The translations under genes and the position numbers were made by a program. Below the pieces are notes generated by a model. That model was not told where the DNA came from and searched no databases. It saw only the letters and a list, made by a program, of their open reading frames with translations. DNA of 64,000 nucleotides from Lutimonas saemankumensis (GTDB lineage Bacteria > Bacteroidota > Bacteroidia > Flavobacteriales > Flavobacteriaceae), in NCBI RefSeq assembly GCF_020171465.1, contig NZ_JAIUZR010000005.1, positions 248,001 to 312,000 on the forward strand. The letters are read 5' to 3'. Numbering within the stretch: position 1 is the first letter of the stretch; the number at the start of each line of letters is the position of its first letter. Of the stretch, positions 8,120-16,550 are shown piece by piece.

Positions 8120-9136
8120 ATGAAGAATAAGAAAATAACCCTTAAGGAGTTAGCCAGTATTTTAAAAGTCTCTGTTTCAACAGTTTCAAAAGCCTTAAAC
8201 GATAGCTATGAGATAAGTGAGGCTACCAAGAAGAAGGTCAAAACAGCGGCAATAAAGTACAATTATTCACCTAATTTACTGGCCCAGGGTTTAAAAACCA
8301 GGAGGACTAAAATTATCGGTGTGGTTATTCCGGACATGAGGGCTCCTTTTTTTATTCGCGTTTTAAGGGGAATAGAAAAAGAGGCCAGTAAAAAAGGCTA
8401 TAATATTCTTACTTGTTTTTCCAACGAGTCTTTTGAAAAGGAAAAAGCTACACTGGAAATGCTCTCTCAGGGAAATGTTGACGGCATATTGATGTCTTTG
8501 AGCAAGGAAACGCAGGAACTGGGACAGATTGATCATGTAAATGAGATCATGTCAAATGGAATCCCTGTTACACTATTTGATCGTGTAGATGACAGGATTG
8601 AATGTGACAAGGTCATTATCAATGATTTTGAATCTACTTATTTTGCAACAAAGGAATTACTTAAAGCTGGAGCACGTAACATACTTTTCATATCTCCGAT
8701 AAGTACGACTACGATTGGAAAAAACAGATACAGGGGCTATGCTTTTGCGCTGCGTGAACATGGTAATCTTGAGGAAAAAGTACTGTCTATTGAGGAATAC
8801 AAAGATTTTTCAGCAGATTTAAATAGAATTCTGTCTACAGAAAAGGTAGATGGTATTATTGCGGCCAATGAATTAACTGGAATATCTGCTGTAAATATTG
8901 CATCCCGGCATGGTCTAAGGATTCCTGAAGACATATCGATCATTGGATTTACAAATGGATTATTGTCCATGAACAGTAATCCTCCCCTGACAACCATGAG
9001 TCAGCATGGAAAAGAAATAGGCAGGGTAGCTACAACAAAATTGCTGGACAGGTTAAACAATAGCAAGCTGGATTATACAACAACGGTGATCGAGACAACA
9101 TTGATCAAAAGAGGCACTACCAGGTTAGGATTCTAA
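8120..9136 (+). CDS. LacI-family transcriptional regulator
   Basis: 338 residues. The N-terminal helix-turn-helix is typical: ITLKELASILKVSVSTVSKALND at about residues 5-28, followed by the hinge YNYSPNLLAQGLKTRRT. The remainder is a periplasmic-binding-protein-like sugar-sensing domain starting at KIIGVVIPDMRAPFF, with DGILMSLSKE and the end motif ISIIGFTNG. It would bind a palindromic operator and release it or bind it on seeing a sugar or nucleoside ligand. It stands alone after tRNA-Leu; the nearest sugar-type gene is the Gfo/Idh/MocA gene upstream, but I see no shared operator. The ligand is unknown. Confidence 0.93.
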   Translation: MKNKKITLKELASILKVSVSTVSKALNDSYEISEATKKKVKTAAIKYNYSPNLLAQGLKTRRTKIIGVVIPDMRAPFFIRVLRGIEKEASKKGYNILTCFSNESFEKEKATLEMLSQGNVDGILMSLSKETQELGQIDHVNEIMSNGIPVTLFDRVDDRIECDKVIINDFESTYFATKELLKAGARNILFISPISTTTIGKNRYRGYAFALREHGNLEEKVLSIEEYKDFSADLNRILSTEKVDGIIAANELTGISAVNIASRHGLRIPEDISIIGFTNGLLSMNSNPPLTTMSQHGKEIGRVATTKLLDRLNNSKLDYTTTVIETTLIKRGTTRLGF

Positions 9137-9173
9137 AAGTGACTATTGACTTGAACTTCTTTAATTGGTGGCT

Positions 9174-9743
9174 TTACAGACTCAAACCATAGGAAATATC
9201 GATACTTAAAGAAGTCTCATTTGCACTCATATTATACTCATAAGAGGCTGATATTCCCAAAGAACTCTTTAGATTGAGAGGAATCTGATATCCGAAAAAC
9301 AGAGCCGTTGACCAGTCTCCGTCAGCCCATTTGTATTTTTTTTCCGGATTGTTCGTATCCATAAACCCTTTACCAAGACCTGTTCCTACCGACCAGCGAT
9401 CACTTATTAAATAGGATCCGGTAATGGCAGCCGTAAAAGTGCTGACTATCTTATCTTTCTTTACATCTTTTTCCTGGTCCCACATGAGGCTGCCTGCAAA
9501 ACCAATGGGTATGTTCTGCAGTCTTCTGCTAAACTCTCCGTTGAATCCGTAAAACCAGGCATCTCTTTCAATAAATTCCCCATAGCTACCTGATAAACTG
9601 ACTAAATTTCTCTTTTCTTCATTTCTGGATATATTCGAAGAAAACTGTGACCAAACAAGACAAGGCAACAAAAAAAGTGATACCAAAAGCAGTAGTTTGC
9701 CTGAAATCACCGAGGATGAAACCATCTTATATTTTATAATCAT
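9174..9743 (-). CDS. Probable outer-membrane beta-barrel protein
   Basis: 189 residues from ATG 9743; ATG 9725 is a second possible start and the TTG at 9758 is less likely. The signal peptide is hydrophobic (GKLLLLVSLFLLPCLVWSQ). The mature part is made of alternating strand patterns with aromatic residues (WFYGFNGEFSRRL, GFAGSLMWDQ, FTAAITGSYLISDRWSVGTGLG, ALFFGYQIPL, LGISASYEYN) and ends in SLSIDISYGLSL, the kind of terminal strand seen in outer-membrane barrels. An eight-strand barrel fits the length. No specific family is recognised. Confidence 0.65.
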   Translation of the reverse strand: MIIKYKMVSSSVISGKLLLLVSLFLLPCLVWSQFSSNISRNEEKRNLVSLSGSYGEFIERDAWFYGFNGEFSRRLQNIPIGFAGSLMWDQEKDVKKDKIVSTFTAAITGSYLISDRWSVGTGLGKGFMDTNNPEKKYKWADGDWSTALFFGYQIPLNLKSSLGISASYEYNMSANETSLSIDISYGLSL

Positions 9744-9807
9744 AAAACCTTTGATCAAATCTTACGAGACAAATGTATGCTTTTGAAAATTATTTTGAGA
9801 TAATAGA

Positions 9808-9819
9808 TGTAAATTTACA
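9808..9819. promoter_or_regulatory. Palindrome between divergent genes
   Basis: TGTAAATTTACA is a perfect 12-base palindrome in the intergenic space between the divergent barrel gene and the first of the two lipoprotein genes, 29 bases before the lipoprotein start. It could be an operator, but it is short and AT-rich, and so may be chance. Confidence 0.25.
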
Positions 9820-9848
9820 AATCATTAAATCAACCAAATTTAAATTAC

Positions 9849-10514
9849 ATGAAAAAAATAAATGGATTTATAGTTCTCTGTTCGATTTTGATCCTTTGGG
9901 GATGCGGGACCTCAGTAAAAGTAACGGATGCCTGGCAGGCTGATGATATTGATGAGGCCAGAGAGGAACAATATCTTGTCATCGCCAGGGTAGATGATCA
10001 GGTGGGGAGGCAACGATTTGAACAGGAGATCTCAACCCGACTCAGAGCAGGAGGCATAAAAGCTGTAGAAAGTTATAAGCAGTATCCCTCGTTAAACATT
10101 CTGATTCAGTTGACGGATGAGGAAATCGATAAATGGGTTGCTGGCATTCAGAATGAAGGGTTTAACGGAATAGTACTTACCGTTATCAAGGATGCTTCCA
10201 AAGAAACTCGAACTTCAACCTCAGGGGTTGGGGTAGGCGTTGGTTATTATCCCGGATACTATGACGGATATGGATATTTTGGAGATTATTTTGGGTCAAT
10301 ATATTCTCCTTATGGATATTCCGGGGCTTATGTTCCGGTGTCGCAAAGAACCTATACTTCTGAAACCTACCATTTGGAATCAGTGGTTTATGATCTGGAA
10401 CGAGAACGTAATAAACAACTCATTGCGGCTGTAACAGTTGATATTACAGATCCTAAATCGGCTGCTGAAGTAGCGCCAAAATATGCTGATAAAGTTTTTG
10501 CTCAGTTTGAATAA
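9849..10514 (+). CDS. Lipoprotein with Tyr/Gly-rich segment, paralog 1
   Basis: 221 residues with a lipoprotein signal ending LWGC (Cys19), so lipid-anchored. After the anchor comes a VKVTDAWQADD start and a mixed alpha/beta domain (ARVDDQVGRQRFEQEIS, AVESYKQYPSLN, IQNEGFNGIVLTVIKDASKET). A Tyr/Gly-rich stretch follows at about residues 130-160, then a C-terminal part, ESVVYDLERE and DITDPKSAAEVAPKYADKV. The next gene encodes a clear paralog with the same order of segments. The layout recalls DUF4136-type lipoproteins, but I do not recognise a defined function. Confidence 0.75.
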   Translation: MKKINGFIVLCSILILWGCGTSVKVTDAWQADDIDEAREEQYLVIARVDDQVGRQRFEQEISTRLRAGGIKAVESYKQYPSLNILIQLTDEEIDKWVAGIQNEGFNGIVLTVIKDASKETRTSTSGVGVGVGYYPGYYDGYGYFGDYFGSIYSPYGYSGAYVPVSQRTYTSETYHLESVVYDLERERNKQLIAAVTVDITDPKSAAEVAPKYADKVFAQFE

Positions 10515-10574
10515 GATTGAATTTGAGAATGGATTTTAAGAAAGTCTTATGATTTAAAAGCGTATATTAATTCG

Positions 10575-10582
10575 TATTTTTG
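10575..10582 (+). promoter_or_regulatory. -7 element between the two lipoprotein genes
   Basis: TATTTTTG matches TAnnTTTG and lies 33 bases before the ATG of the second lipoprotein gene. It suggests the second copy can be transcribed separately. No convincing -33 box. Confidence 0.4.
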
Positions 10583-10615
10583 TTTAAAACATTGATTAAT
10601 TTAAATAATAAAGAC

Positions 10616-11269
10616 ATGAAAAAAATAACATACCGGATAGCTTTCTTTAGTCTGATTATGGTCTTGATTAGTTGTGGTCCATCTGTATCGGTTACCGATT
10701 CATGGAAAGCTCCTGATATTGCAGATTCAAAATCTGACGATTTTGTGGTCATGGCTCGGGTTGATGACGTTGTAGGACGGCAAAGATTTGAACAGGAAAT
10801 CGTAAAACAGCTGAAATCAAGGGGAGTAGATGCCGTTGAGAGTTATAAGAAGTATCCTGATCTAAACCTCAATATGCAAATGACTCCCGATCAGATCGAT
10901 GAACTTGAGCGTAAATTCAGAAATGAAGGAATCAATGGGATTGTTCTTACGGTGATCAAAGATATGAAGACAGAGATCAATACAACCACTACCGGAGGTT
11001 ATGCAGGTGGATATTATCCTTATTTTGGAGGGTATTACGGATCTTACTATTCCCCTTATGGTTATGGAGGGGCCTATATGCCTGCTTCCTCTCGAACATA
11101 CCAATCTGATATTTATAAACTTGAAACGGTGGTTTTTGACCTTGACAGAAAGGGAGATCAAATGGTCGCTGTGATATCAGTAAACATTACCGATCCAAAA
11201 TCGGCTTCGGAGGTAGCACCAAAATATGCTGAAAAAATAGCAGGGCAATTTGATGAAAGAAAAAAATAG
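10616..11269 (+). CDS. Lipoprotein with Tyr/Gly-rich segment, paralog 2
   Basis: 217 residues from ATG 10616 (the reading frame is open further upstream only through a TTG). The lipobox LISC places the anchor at Cys20. It is a tandem copy of the preceding gene: VSVTDSWKAPD, ARVDDVVGRQRFEQEI, AVESYKKYPDLN, RNEGINGIVLTVIKDMKTE, a Tyr/Gly-rich stretch with SPYGYGGAY, then VVFDLDRKGDQ and NITDPKSASEVAPKYAEKI match segment by segment. The copies differ most in the Tyr/Gly loop and in the signal peptide, so the duplication is not recent. Function unknown. Confidence 0.75.
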   Translation: MKKITYRIAFFSLIMVLISCGPSVSVTDSWKAPDIADSKSDDFVVMARVDDVVGRQRFEQEIVKQLKSRGVDAVESYKKYPDLNLNMQMTPDQIDELERKFRNEGINGIVLTVIKDMKTEINTTTTGGYAGGYYPYFGGYYGSYYSPYGYGGAYMPASSRTYQSDIYKLETVVFDLDRKGDQMVAVISVNITDPKSASEVAPKYAEKIAGQFDERKK

Positions 11270-11273
11270 ATAG

Positions 11274-11303
11274 AAGGCCTCATTTGAGGCCTTTATTTAT
11301 TGG
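11274..11303. terminator. Terminator between convergent genes
   Basis: The hairpin AAGGCCTC-ATTT-GAGGCCTT is followed on the plus strand by TATTTATT and flanked on the other side by A/T-rich sequence. It sits between the second lipoprotein gene and the converging nucleoside hydrolase gene, whose stop codon lies inside its 3' tail. It may serve both strands. Confidence 0.7.
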
Positions 11304-12307
11304 TTTCGCTTGTTCAGGGTATTGTAAAAGTCCAGTAGTATATTTTCTTTATCGAAATTTTCCCATATGGTAATCACGCGCTGATTGCTTTCATTTTTCT
11401 TCCATACTTCTTTTTCCATATATAGCCCTTTTTCTTCATATGAGTGACCCCATTCAGGATTCTTGATTATGGCAGCAGCAGCCATGTCAAACAGTGATCT
11501 TGAGGGAGGGTTCCCGTAATAATCAATGTGCTCAAAAAGATCCATGGCATAATCTCCAAAGGTGTAAAATGTGCCTCCGTGCCTTCCTGTAATCCCTTCT
11601 GGATAACGAGGACCTCTGCCTGCGATATTTTTTCTTGCGTCATTTTTGGTTAGCTTGACAGCGTCTGTTCCTGTACTTTCTCCGTATCTGACCGTTACCA
11701 TCTCAAAAAGTACTTTTGAGTTTAAGATGTAGTTCATTGATCCAATATCATTTTCCAAATTGTATTCTCCAGGCTGAGGGTAATTAGAACCCAGCCAGAC
11801 CAGACGAATTTTGCTCATAATACCCGGGTCTTTTTTCAAGGCTAGTGCCACATTGGTAAGTTTTCCAATGGCAAGTAAGACTAGTTTTTGATCCTGAATT
11901 TTATTCGCCTCGGATATAATAAAGTCCACTGCCTTATTTCCGTCATGATCAGGTGTGTTTAATTTGGGACTGATCTTTTCAAAGTTTTGATCCGCTCCTT
12001 TTAATACAGGAATTTTACCGCCTGCACCACATAATTTAGCAACCCTGTGTGCCTCCTCAAAATGTTGATCAATATTTCCCCCATTGTAAGTTGCATTCAC
12101 AGTGATTCCTTTTACATCAAATACTTCCTTGTTCAACAAGACATAGGCAATTGCATGCTGATCATCGATTTCATTATTGGCATCCGTATCGATAATAACA
12201 GGAAGGGTTTGTGAATGAGTAACATGTGTCATGGAAACCATTATAAAAAGGAGTAAAAAGGAAAGATATCTAATTTGGGTTTTCAATATTTTTTTGTGCA
12301 AGTTCAT
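11297..12307 (-). CDS. Secreted nucleoside hydrolase (IUNH family)
   Basis: 336 residues from ATG 12307; an upstream TTG at 12325 is less likely. A signal peptide (hydrophobic YLSFLLLFIMVSM) is followed by the calcium-binding signature DTDANNEIDDQHA of inosine/uridine-preferring nucleoside hydrolases. The typical KLVLLAIGKLTNVALAL helix and LVWLGSN follow. It would cleave N-ribosyl bonds of exogenous nucleosides in the periplasm or outside the cell. The gene starts inside the 3' end of the upstream epimerase gene (38-base overlap), so the two are translationally linked. Related families of secreted DUF1593-like enzymes are an alternative. Confidence 0.87.
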   Translation of the reverse strand: MNLHKKILKTQIRYLSFLLLFIMVSMTHVTHSQTLPVIIDTDANNEIDDQHAIAYVLLNKEVFDVKGITVNATYNGGNIDQHFEEAHRVAKLCGAGGKIPVLKGADQNFEKISPKLNTPDHDGNKAVDFIISEANKIQDQKLVLLAIGKLTNVALALKKDPGIMSKIRLVWLGSNYPQPGEYNLENDIGSMNYILNSKVLFEMVTVRYGESTGTDAVKLTKNDARKNIAGRGPRYPEGITGRHGGTFYTFGDYAMDLFEHIDYYGNPPSRSLFDMAAAAIIKNPEWGHSYEEKGLYMEKEVWKKNESNQRVITIWENFDKENILLDFYNTLNKRNQ

Positions 12308-12959
12308 TAATGTCTTTATTTTCAAGAATTTTCTTTTGGTAATTTCCGGAAAGGGTATTGATCATGGCCAAACCCATATTGGTTGTATTTGTTGCCGTTG
12401 AAGGAAAATGTTTTAAGAGCAAATAAATGGGTTTAAAGATCAAATATAAAAGCGCATACCACTGAGTTTTTGATTTAATACCCCTTAAAGGTTGTATATA
12501 TCCCGGACGGAACATATAAGCACTTTTAAAACCCATGTTTAGCAATCTGTTCTCTGTTCTTCCCTTCACCCTTGCCCACATGGAATTTCCTTTTTCCGTG
12601 CTGTCTGTGCCTGCTCCGCTTACGTAACAAAAAATTGCATTATCATTTTTGTTGTATAAATTTTGAGCAAAATTTATGGTTAAGTCGTAAGTTATTTTTG
12701 AATAGGTTTCCTCTGATTGCCCAAGGGAAGTAATTCCCAGGCAGAAAAAACAGGCATCGTATTCTTTCCAATGGTCCCTGAGGCTGGAAAGATCAAAAAA
12801 ATCCGTAATCAGGACTTCTCTAACTTTTTTATGATGTATACCGGCAGTACTTCGGTTTACGATTAGGACCTGTTCAATTTTTTCGTGATCTATACACTCG
12901 AGCAATACCCCTTTACCCACCATTCCGGTGGTACCTGTAATTATAACTTTAAAACCCAT
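12270..12959 (-). CDS. NAD(P)-binding epimerase/short-chain-like oxidoreductase
   Basis: 229-residue atypical extended SDR (HTATIP2-like). The nucleotide-binding turn TGTTGMVGKGV is at the N-terminus. CFFCLGITS corresponds to the strand before the active site, and YVSGAGTDS followed by WARVKGRTENRLL supplies a lysine in the region of the catalytic helix (K instead of the usual YxxxK pair). FRPGYIQPL follows. The substrate is unknown. It is the middle gene of a tight cluster with the AlkD-like gene 10 bases upstream and the nucleoside hydrolase overlapping downstream. Confidence 0.82.
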   Translation of the reverse strand: MGFKVIITGTTGMVGKGVLLECIDHEKIEQVLIVNRSTAGIHHKKVREVLITDFFDLSSLRDHWKEYDACFFCLGITSLGQSEETYSKITYDLTINFAQNLYNKNDNAIFCYVSGAGTDSTEKGNSMWARVKGRTENRLLNMGFKSAYMFRPGYIQPLRGIKSKTQWYALLYLIFKPIYLLLKHFPSTATNTTNMGLAMINTLSGNYQKKILENKDINELAQKNIENPN

Positions 12960-12969
12960 GATACATGAC

Positions 12970-13671
12970 TTAACACCTTGCCTGTTTTCTTTTTTTACCT
13001 ACTGTACCTCTGTTTTCTACCTTCGCTATATATTCTGTCGCCAAGGGAACTTTACAAGAGGTCTCGCCCATATAAACGTCTACTTTTCCAATATTTTGGG
13101 CCACTCTTTTGGCTTTTTCTGAAAGTTCAGGCACATAACTTCCAACGGCTATAACAAATCCATTCATGGTGTATTTTACCCTGTTTTTTGCTTTATGGAT
13201 TGTTTTGTTAACTTCATCCAGTAAGGAGGAATATGTATCAAGATCAAGTTCAGTATTAATACTTGCGAAATTTGATAATGTAGACCAGCCGGCTGAGGCA
13301 ACAGACTCTTTGTCTGACCTGATCCATTCCAGCCCCAGATCAAAACCATGTTGACTTTCTGCTGCTACCCAGGCCACCGCGTATTCACTTAAAAAATACC
13401 AATAGGCGCTTTCTACCCATCTATTTAACTGCTCCTTTGTGATTTGCTTTTCGTCGGCCATCAGTCCTGCCAAATACATGGCATCTGAATTTCCTGTCTC
13501 ATATAAGGCCAGTGATAATTCATGATTTTTTCTTGTTTTTTTCAATATTTTCTTGAGATCTCCGACTTTGACCCCAAAAATAGGTTCCTTGCCTCCATGA
13601 ATCATATGCGTATTTTTGGTTCGCGGGTCAGCATAGGATTCCAATTCTTTCATTACATCTTTTAATTCCAT
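12970..13671 (-). CDS. DNA alkylation repair protein (AlkD-like)
   Basis: 233 residues, all-helical, of the ALK/HEAT-like repeat family (PF08713-type). Recognisable parts are IFGVKVGDLKKILKK near residues 31-45, LAGLMADEKQIT and the aromatic segment WYFLSEYAVAWVAAES, and VASAGWSTLSNFAS. Family members such as AlkD flip or excise alkylated bases without a classic active-site pocket; many paralogs have no proven activity. The Lys/Arg-rich C-terminus (KKRKQARC) fits nucleic-acid binding. First gene of the cluster leading to the epimerase and nucleoside hydrolase. Confidence 0.8.
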   Translation of the reverse strand: MELKDVMKELESYADPRTKNTHMIHGGKEPIFGVKVGDLKKILKKTRKNHELSLALYETGNSDAMYLAGLMADEKQITKEQLNRWVESAYWYFLSEYAVAWVAAESQHGFDLGLEWIRSDKESVASAGWSTLSNFASINTELDLDTYSSLLDEVNKTIHKAKNRVKYTMNGFVIAVGSYVPELSEKAKRVAQNIGKVDVYMGETSCKVPLATEYIAKVENRGTVGKKRKQARC

Positions 13672-13716
13672 GGGGTCTTTGGTTAAGGTTATTTTGCCAG
13701 CTTCCTCTAATTTAGC

Positions 13717-13753
13717 AAAAAAAAACCTGCCAACCCAAAAGGGTGGCAGGTTT
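13717..13753 (-). terminator. Terminator of the solute-binding protein gene
   Basis: On the minus strand the stem AACCTGCCACCC pairs with GGGTTGGCAGGTT, with one bulged base and a TTTT loop, and ends in a run of nine T. It lies 20 bases after the stop of the solute-binding protein gene. Confidence 0.88.
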
Positions 13754-13773
13754 AGATCAGATTGATTTACTTC

Positions 13774-14748
13774 TTAAAAATCCAAGCGAATATAAGTATC
13801 TTTTTCACTAGGGGTATTGTCTTCCACTAAATCAAGTTTATAACTTTTAGGGACCTTATCCCAGTCTTCATAAAGTTTGCCGTCTACATAATATCGTTGA
13901 GGTTCGTTATTCTGTTTATAACTGTTATCCATCATTAACCCATAAATGTTTTTTGGTGCCGAAGATCCTGCCATATTACTGCCCAGGACCAATTCCGTTT
14001 TACCGTCTCCGTCCACATCCGCTCTTACCCAATTTAATTCCAAAATCCTGTTGAAACTTTTATCTGTAGTCATAGCTTCAATCGTTTTATCAAAATCGTC
14101 AAGGATTTCCTGCGCATTTTTAACATTTTTCCCAAGAGCCAGATGAAGAGATTTTACCATTAATGGAGACTGACCGATTGCCAGATACTTTGTGACATCA
14201 TTCAACTGATGCTTTAACATATATTGAATGAGAAGGGCGTCAACAAGCATATAATCGATCTTCTCTGAAAGAAGATTTTCAAGATTCTTTTGATTGCTCA
14301 GGTCTGGTATTATCTCAAGATTTTCACTGTTATCAAAATCACCGTATTCGTAATTACTGACAACACCTATTCTTTTTCCTTCGAGATCAGAAAAAGATTT
14401 TGCACTCACATCACTGCCCCTGCGTCCAACTAAAATAAGCTGGTTGTACAAATAAGGTTTGGAAAAAAGGTATTTTTCTTTTCTTGCCTCACTGATCCAG
14501 AGTCCCGGGCTCCCATCATATTCTCCATTATCTATTTTACTCAAAACCTGAGAAAATTCATCAATCTCAAAAGTTGAACTAATCTCCGATCTCGATAAAG
14601 CTTCGCTTACCAGGTCGGTTAAAATTGATTTTTCATTTTCAACATTTGTAAACAAAGGCCATACGTCCGCGCCAAGTTTTAATTCCTGTTTCTGACCATA
14701 TGCAATATAAGTGAGCAACAAGCTTACAACCAAAAATATTTTTTTCAT
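13774..14748 (-). CDS. Periplasmic solute-binding protein-like (SBP family 3) with DGDG-containing tail
   Basis: 324 residues from ATG 14748; a TTG further upstream adds six residues without an SD-like box. The signal peptide MKKIFLVVSLLLTYIAYGQ is cleaved near residue 19. The body is a family-3-like bilobal binding domain: DVWPLFTNVE, LVSEALSRSEI, DGSPGLWISEARKEKYLFSKPYLYNQLILVGRR, LEGKRIGVVSNYEYG, DYMLVDALLI. The last 80 or so residues are unusual: a VRADVDGDGKTELVLGS loop resembling a calcium-binding or FG-GAP repeat, then a polar tail. No ABC transporter genes are adjacent, so it may be an orphan sensor or binding protein. Confidence 0.75.
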   Translation of the reverse strand: MKKIFLVVSLLLTYIAYGQKQELKLGADVWPLFTNVENEKSILTDLVSEALSRSEISSTFEIDEFSQVLSKIDNGEYDGSPGLWISEARKEKYLFSKPYLYNQLILVGRRGSDVSAKSFSDLEGKRIGVVSNYEYGDFDNSENLEIIPDLSNQKNLENLLSEKIDYMLVDALLIQYMLKHQLNDVTKYLAIGQSPLMVKSLHLALGKNVKNAQEILDDFDKTIEAMTTDKSFNRILELNWVRADVDGDGKTELVLGSNMAGSSAPKNIYGLMMDNSYKQNNEPQRYYVDGKLYEDWDKVPKSYKLDLVEDNTPSEKDTYIRLDF

Positions 14749-14846
14749 AGAGTTTGTTTTCAGCAAAACTAATGAATATTGAATTCAGTTGCAACAAGTG
14801 TAACTATTCTGATTTTTCTCATAAACTCTCTTCATATCAATGCGTA

Positions 14847-16550
14847 TTAAGCCTTACTTTCCTTAATTGCATGGTCACATGCCCTGGCCGTAAGTGCCAT
14901 GTAGGTCAGGGATGGATTCTGGGTTGAAGTTGAGGTCATACAGGCCCCGTCCGTCACATAAACATTTTTACATGCATGCAACTGGTTCCATTTGTTCAAT
15001 AATGAAGTTTTTGGATCTTTACCCATTCTTACACCTCCCATTTCATGAATATCAAGGCCCGGAGCTTGTTTAGAATCCTGGGTTTTGATATTAGAGAATC
15101 CGGCCATTTCAAACATTTCAGTGAACTGTTCATGATAATCCTTTACCATTTTTTCATCATTCTCATCGTAATCCACATCGATTCTCAGTAATGGAATTCC
15201 CCAGTCGTCTGTTTTTGTAACATCCAGTTTTACGTGATTCGTTTCTTTTGGAATTGTTTCTCCCATCATATGGGAACGCATTTGCCAAACCCCGTATTTT
15301 GGATTCAGAAGGTTTTCTTTTAATTCTTCTCCAAAGCCGTTGTAATCGGTAATAATTTGTCGGCGAGCACTAAAACCGGCTGCATAACCTCTTAAGAAAT
15401 CTGTTTCTTGCTTCTTGACATTTCTAAACCTGGGTAAATAGGAGGTAGTGGGTTCTCTTCCGGTAGTGTGCTTGTCAGAATATCCATCATACTCAGCGTA
15501 AATGGTGGCTCTGTAATTGTGAAAAGCGATGAATTTTCCCATAAGCCCATTATCATTACCTAATCCCTGAGGGAAACGACCTGAGGTTGAATTCAATAAA
15601 ATCAGATTCGTGTTCAAAGCTCCTGCATTAACGAAAATAATGGAAGCATAATACTCTTTGTCTTCCTTAGTTGAGGAATCGATGACCCTAACACCCTTTG
15701 CCTTTTCTTTTTGATCATCATAAAGAATGGAATGAACCACAGAATTATGGATCATGGTGAGATTTCCTGTTTTCATGGCCCATGGCAGGGTACTTGAATT
15801 GCTGCTGAAATACCCCCCAAACGGACAACCGCGCTGACACAAATTTCGGTACTGACAAGTAGCTCTGCCCTGCTTTGCAAAAATGTCCCTTTGTTCCGTA
15901 ATATGGGCACATCTGCCACTGATGACATATCTGTCTGAGTAATTCTTTTCAACCGAGGATTTAAAATGCTCTTCAATACAATTAAGCCCCATTCCGGGCA
16001 AGAACTCCCCGTCAGGCAAGATGTCCAAACCATCGTAATTACCCGCAATTCCCACAAACTTTTCCACATAACTGTACCAGGGAGCCAGATCCTTGTAACC
16101 TATGGGCCACTCAACTGCAAATCCATCTCGCCTTGGGCCGTCAAAATCATATTGACTCCAGCGCTGTGTCTGCCGGGCCCATAAGAGCGATTTCCCACCT
16201 GTTTGATACCCTTTGATCCAGTCAAAAGGTTTTTCCTGTATATATGGATGTTCCTTGTCCTTTGAAACAAAGTGTTCAGCATCTTCATTGAAAACATAAC
16301 ACCTGCTTGCAATGGGGTTTTCATCTCTCGTTTTCTGAGTAATGACACCCCTGTGTTTAAACTCCCAGGGATTTAGATTTGTGGTCGGATAATTCACATT
16401 GTGTTTTACTTCTTTTCCCCGCTCGATCACCAAAGTCTTCAATCCTTTCTCCGCGAACTCTTTTGCCGCCCATCCTCCGCTCATTCCGGATCCAATGACG
16501 ATTACATCGTAGCTGTTTTCTTTTTCGTTGTCTAGATTTATATTAGCCAT
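14847..16550 (-). CDS. GMC-family oxidoreductase (large subunit)
   Basis: 567-residue FAD enzyme of the glucose-methanol-choline family. The dinucleotide-binding motif DVIVIGSGMSGGWAAKEFAEKGLKTLVIERG is at residues 14-44, the flavin-attachment region includes YQTGGKSLLWARQTQRW, and a Cys-containing segment CQYRNLCQRGCPFGGYFSS follows. The C-terminal NPSLTYMALTARACDHA is the usual end. It has no signal peptide of its own and overlaps by eight bases the gene for a subunit with a twin-arginine leader, so the two are expected to be co-exported as one complex that oxidises a sugar or sugar acid and passes electrons to a cytochrome or quinone. Confidence 0.9.
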   Translation of the reverse strand: MANINLDNEKENSYDVIVIGSGMSGGWAAKEFAEKGLKTLVIERGKEVKHNVNYPTTNLNPWEFKHRGVITQKTRDENPIASRCYVFNEDAEHFVSKDKEHPYIQEKPFDWIKGYQTGGKSLLWARQTQRWSQYDFDGPRRDGFAVEWPIGYKDLAPWYSYVEKFVGIAGNYDGLDILPDGEFLPGMGLNCIEEHFKSSVEKNYSDRYVISGRCAHITEQRDIFAKQGRATCQYRNLCQRGCPFGGYFSSNSSTLPWAMKTGNLTMIHNSVVHSILYDDQKEKAKGVRVIDSSTKEDKEYYASIIFVNAGALNTNLILLNSTSGRFPQGLGNDNGLMGKFIAFHNYRATIYAEYDGYSDKHTTGREPTTSYLPRFRNVKKQETDFLRGYAAGFSARRQIITDYNGFGEELKENLLNPKYGVWQMRSHMMGETIPKETNHVKLDVTKTDDWGIPLLRIDVDYDENDEKMVKDYHEQFTEMFEMAGFSNIKTQDSKQAPGLDIHEMGGVRMGKDPKTSLLNKWNQLHACKNVYVTDGACMTSTSTQNPSLTYMALTARACDHAIKESKA

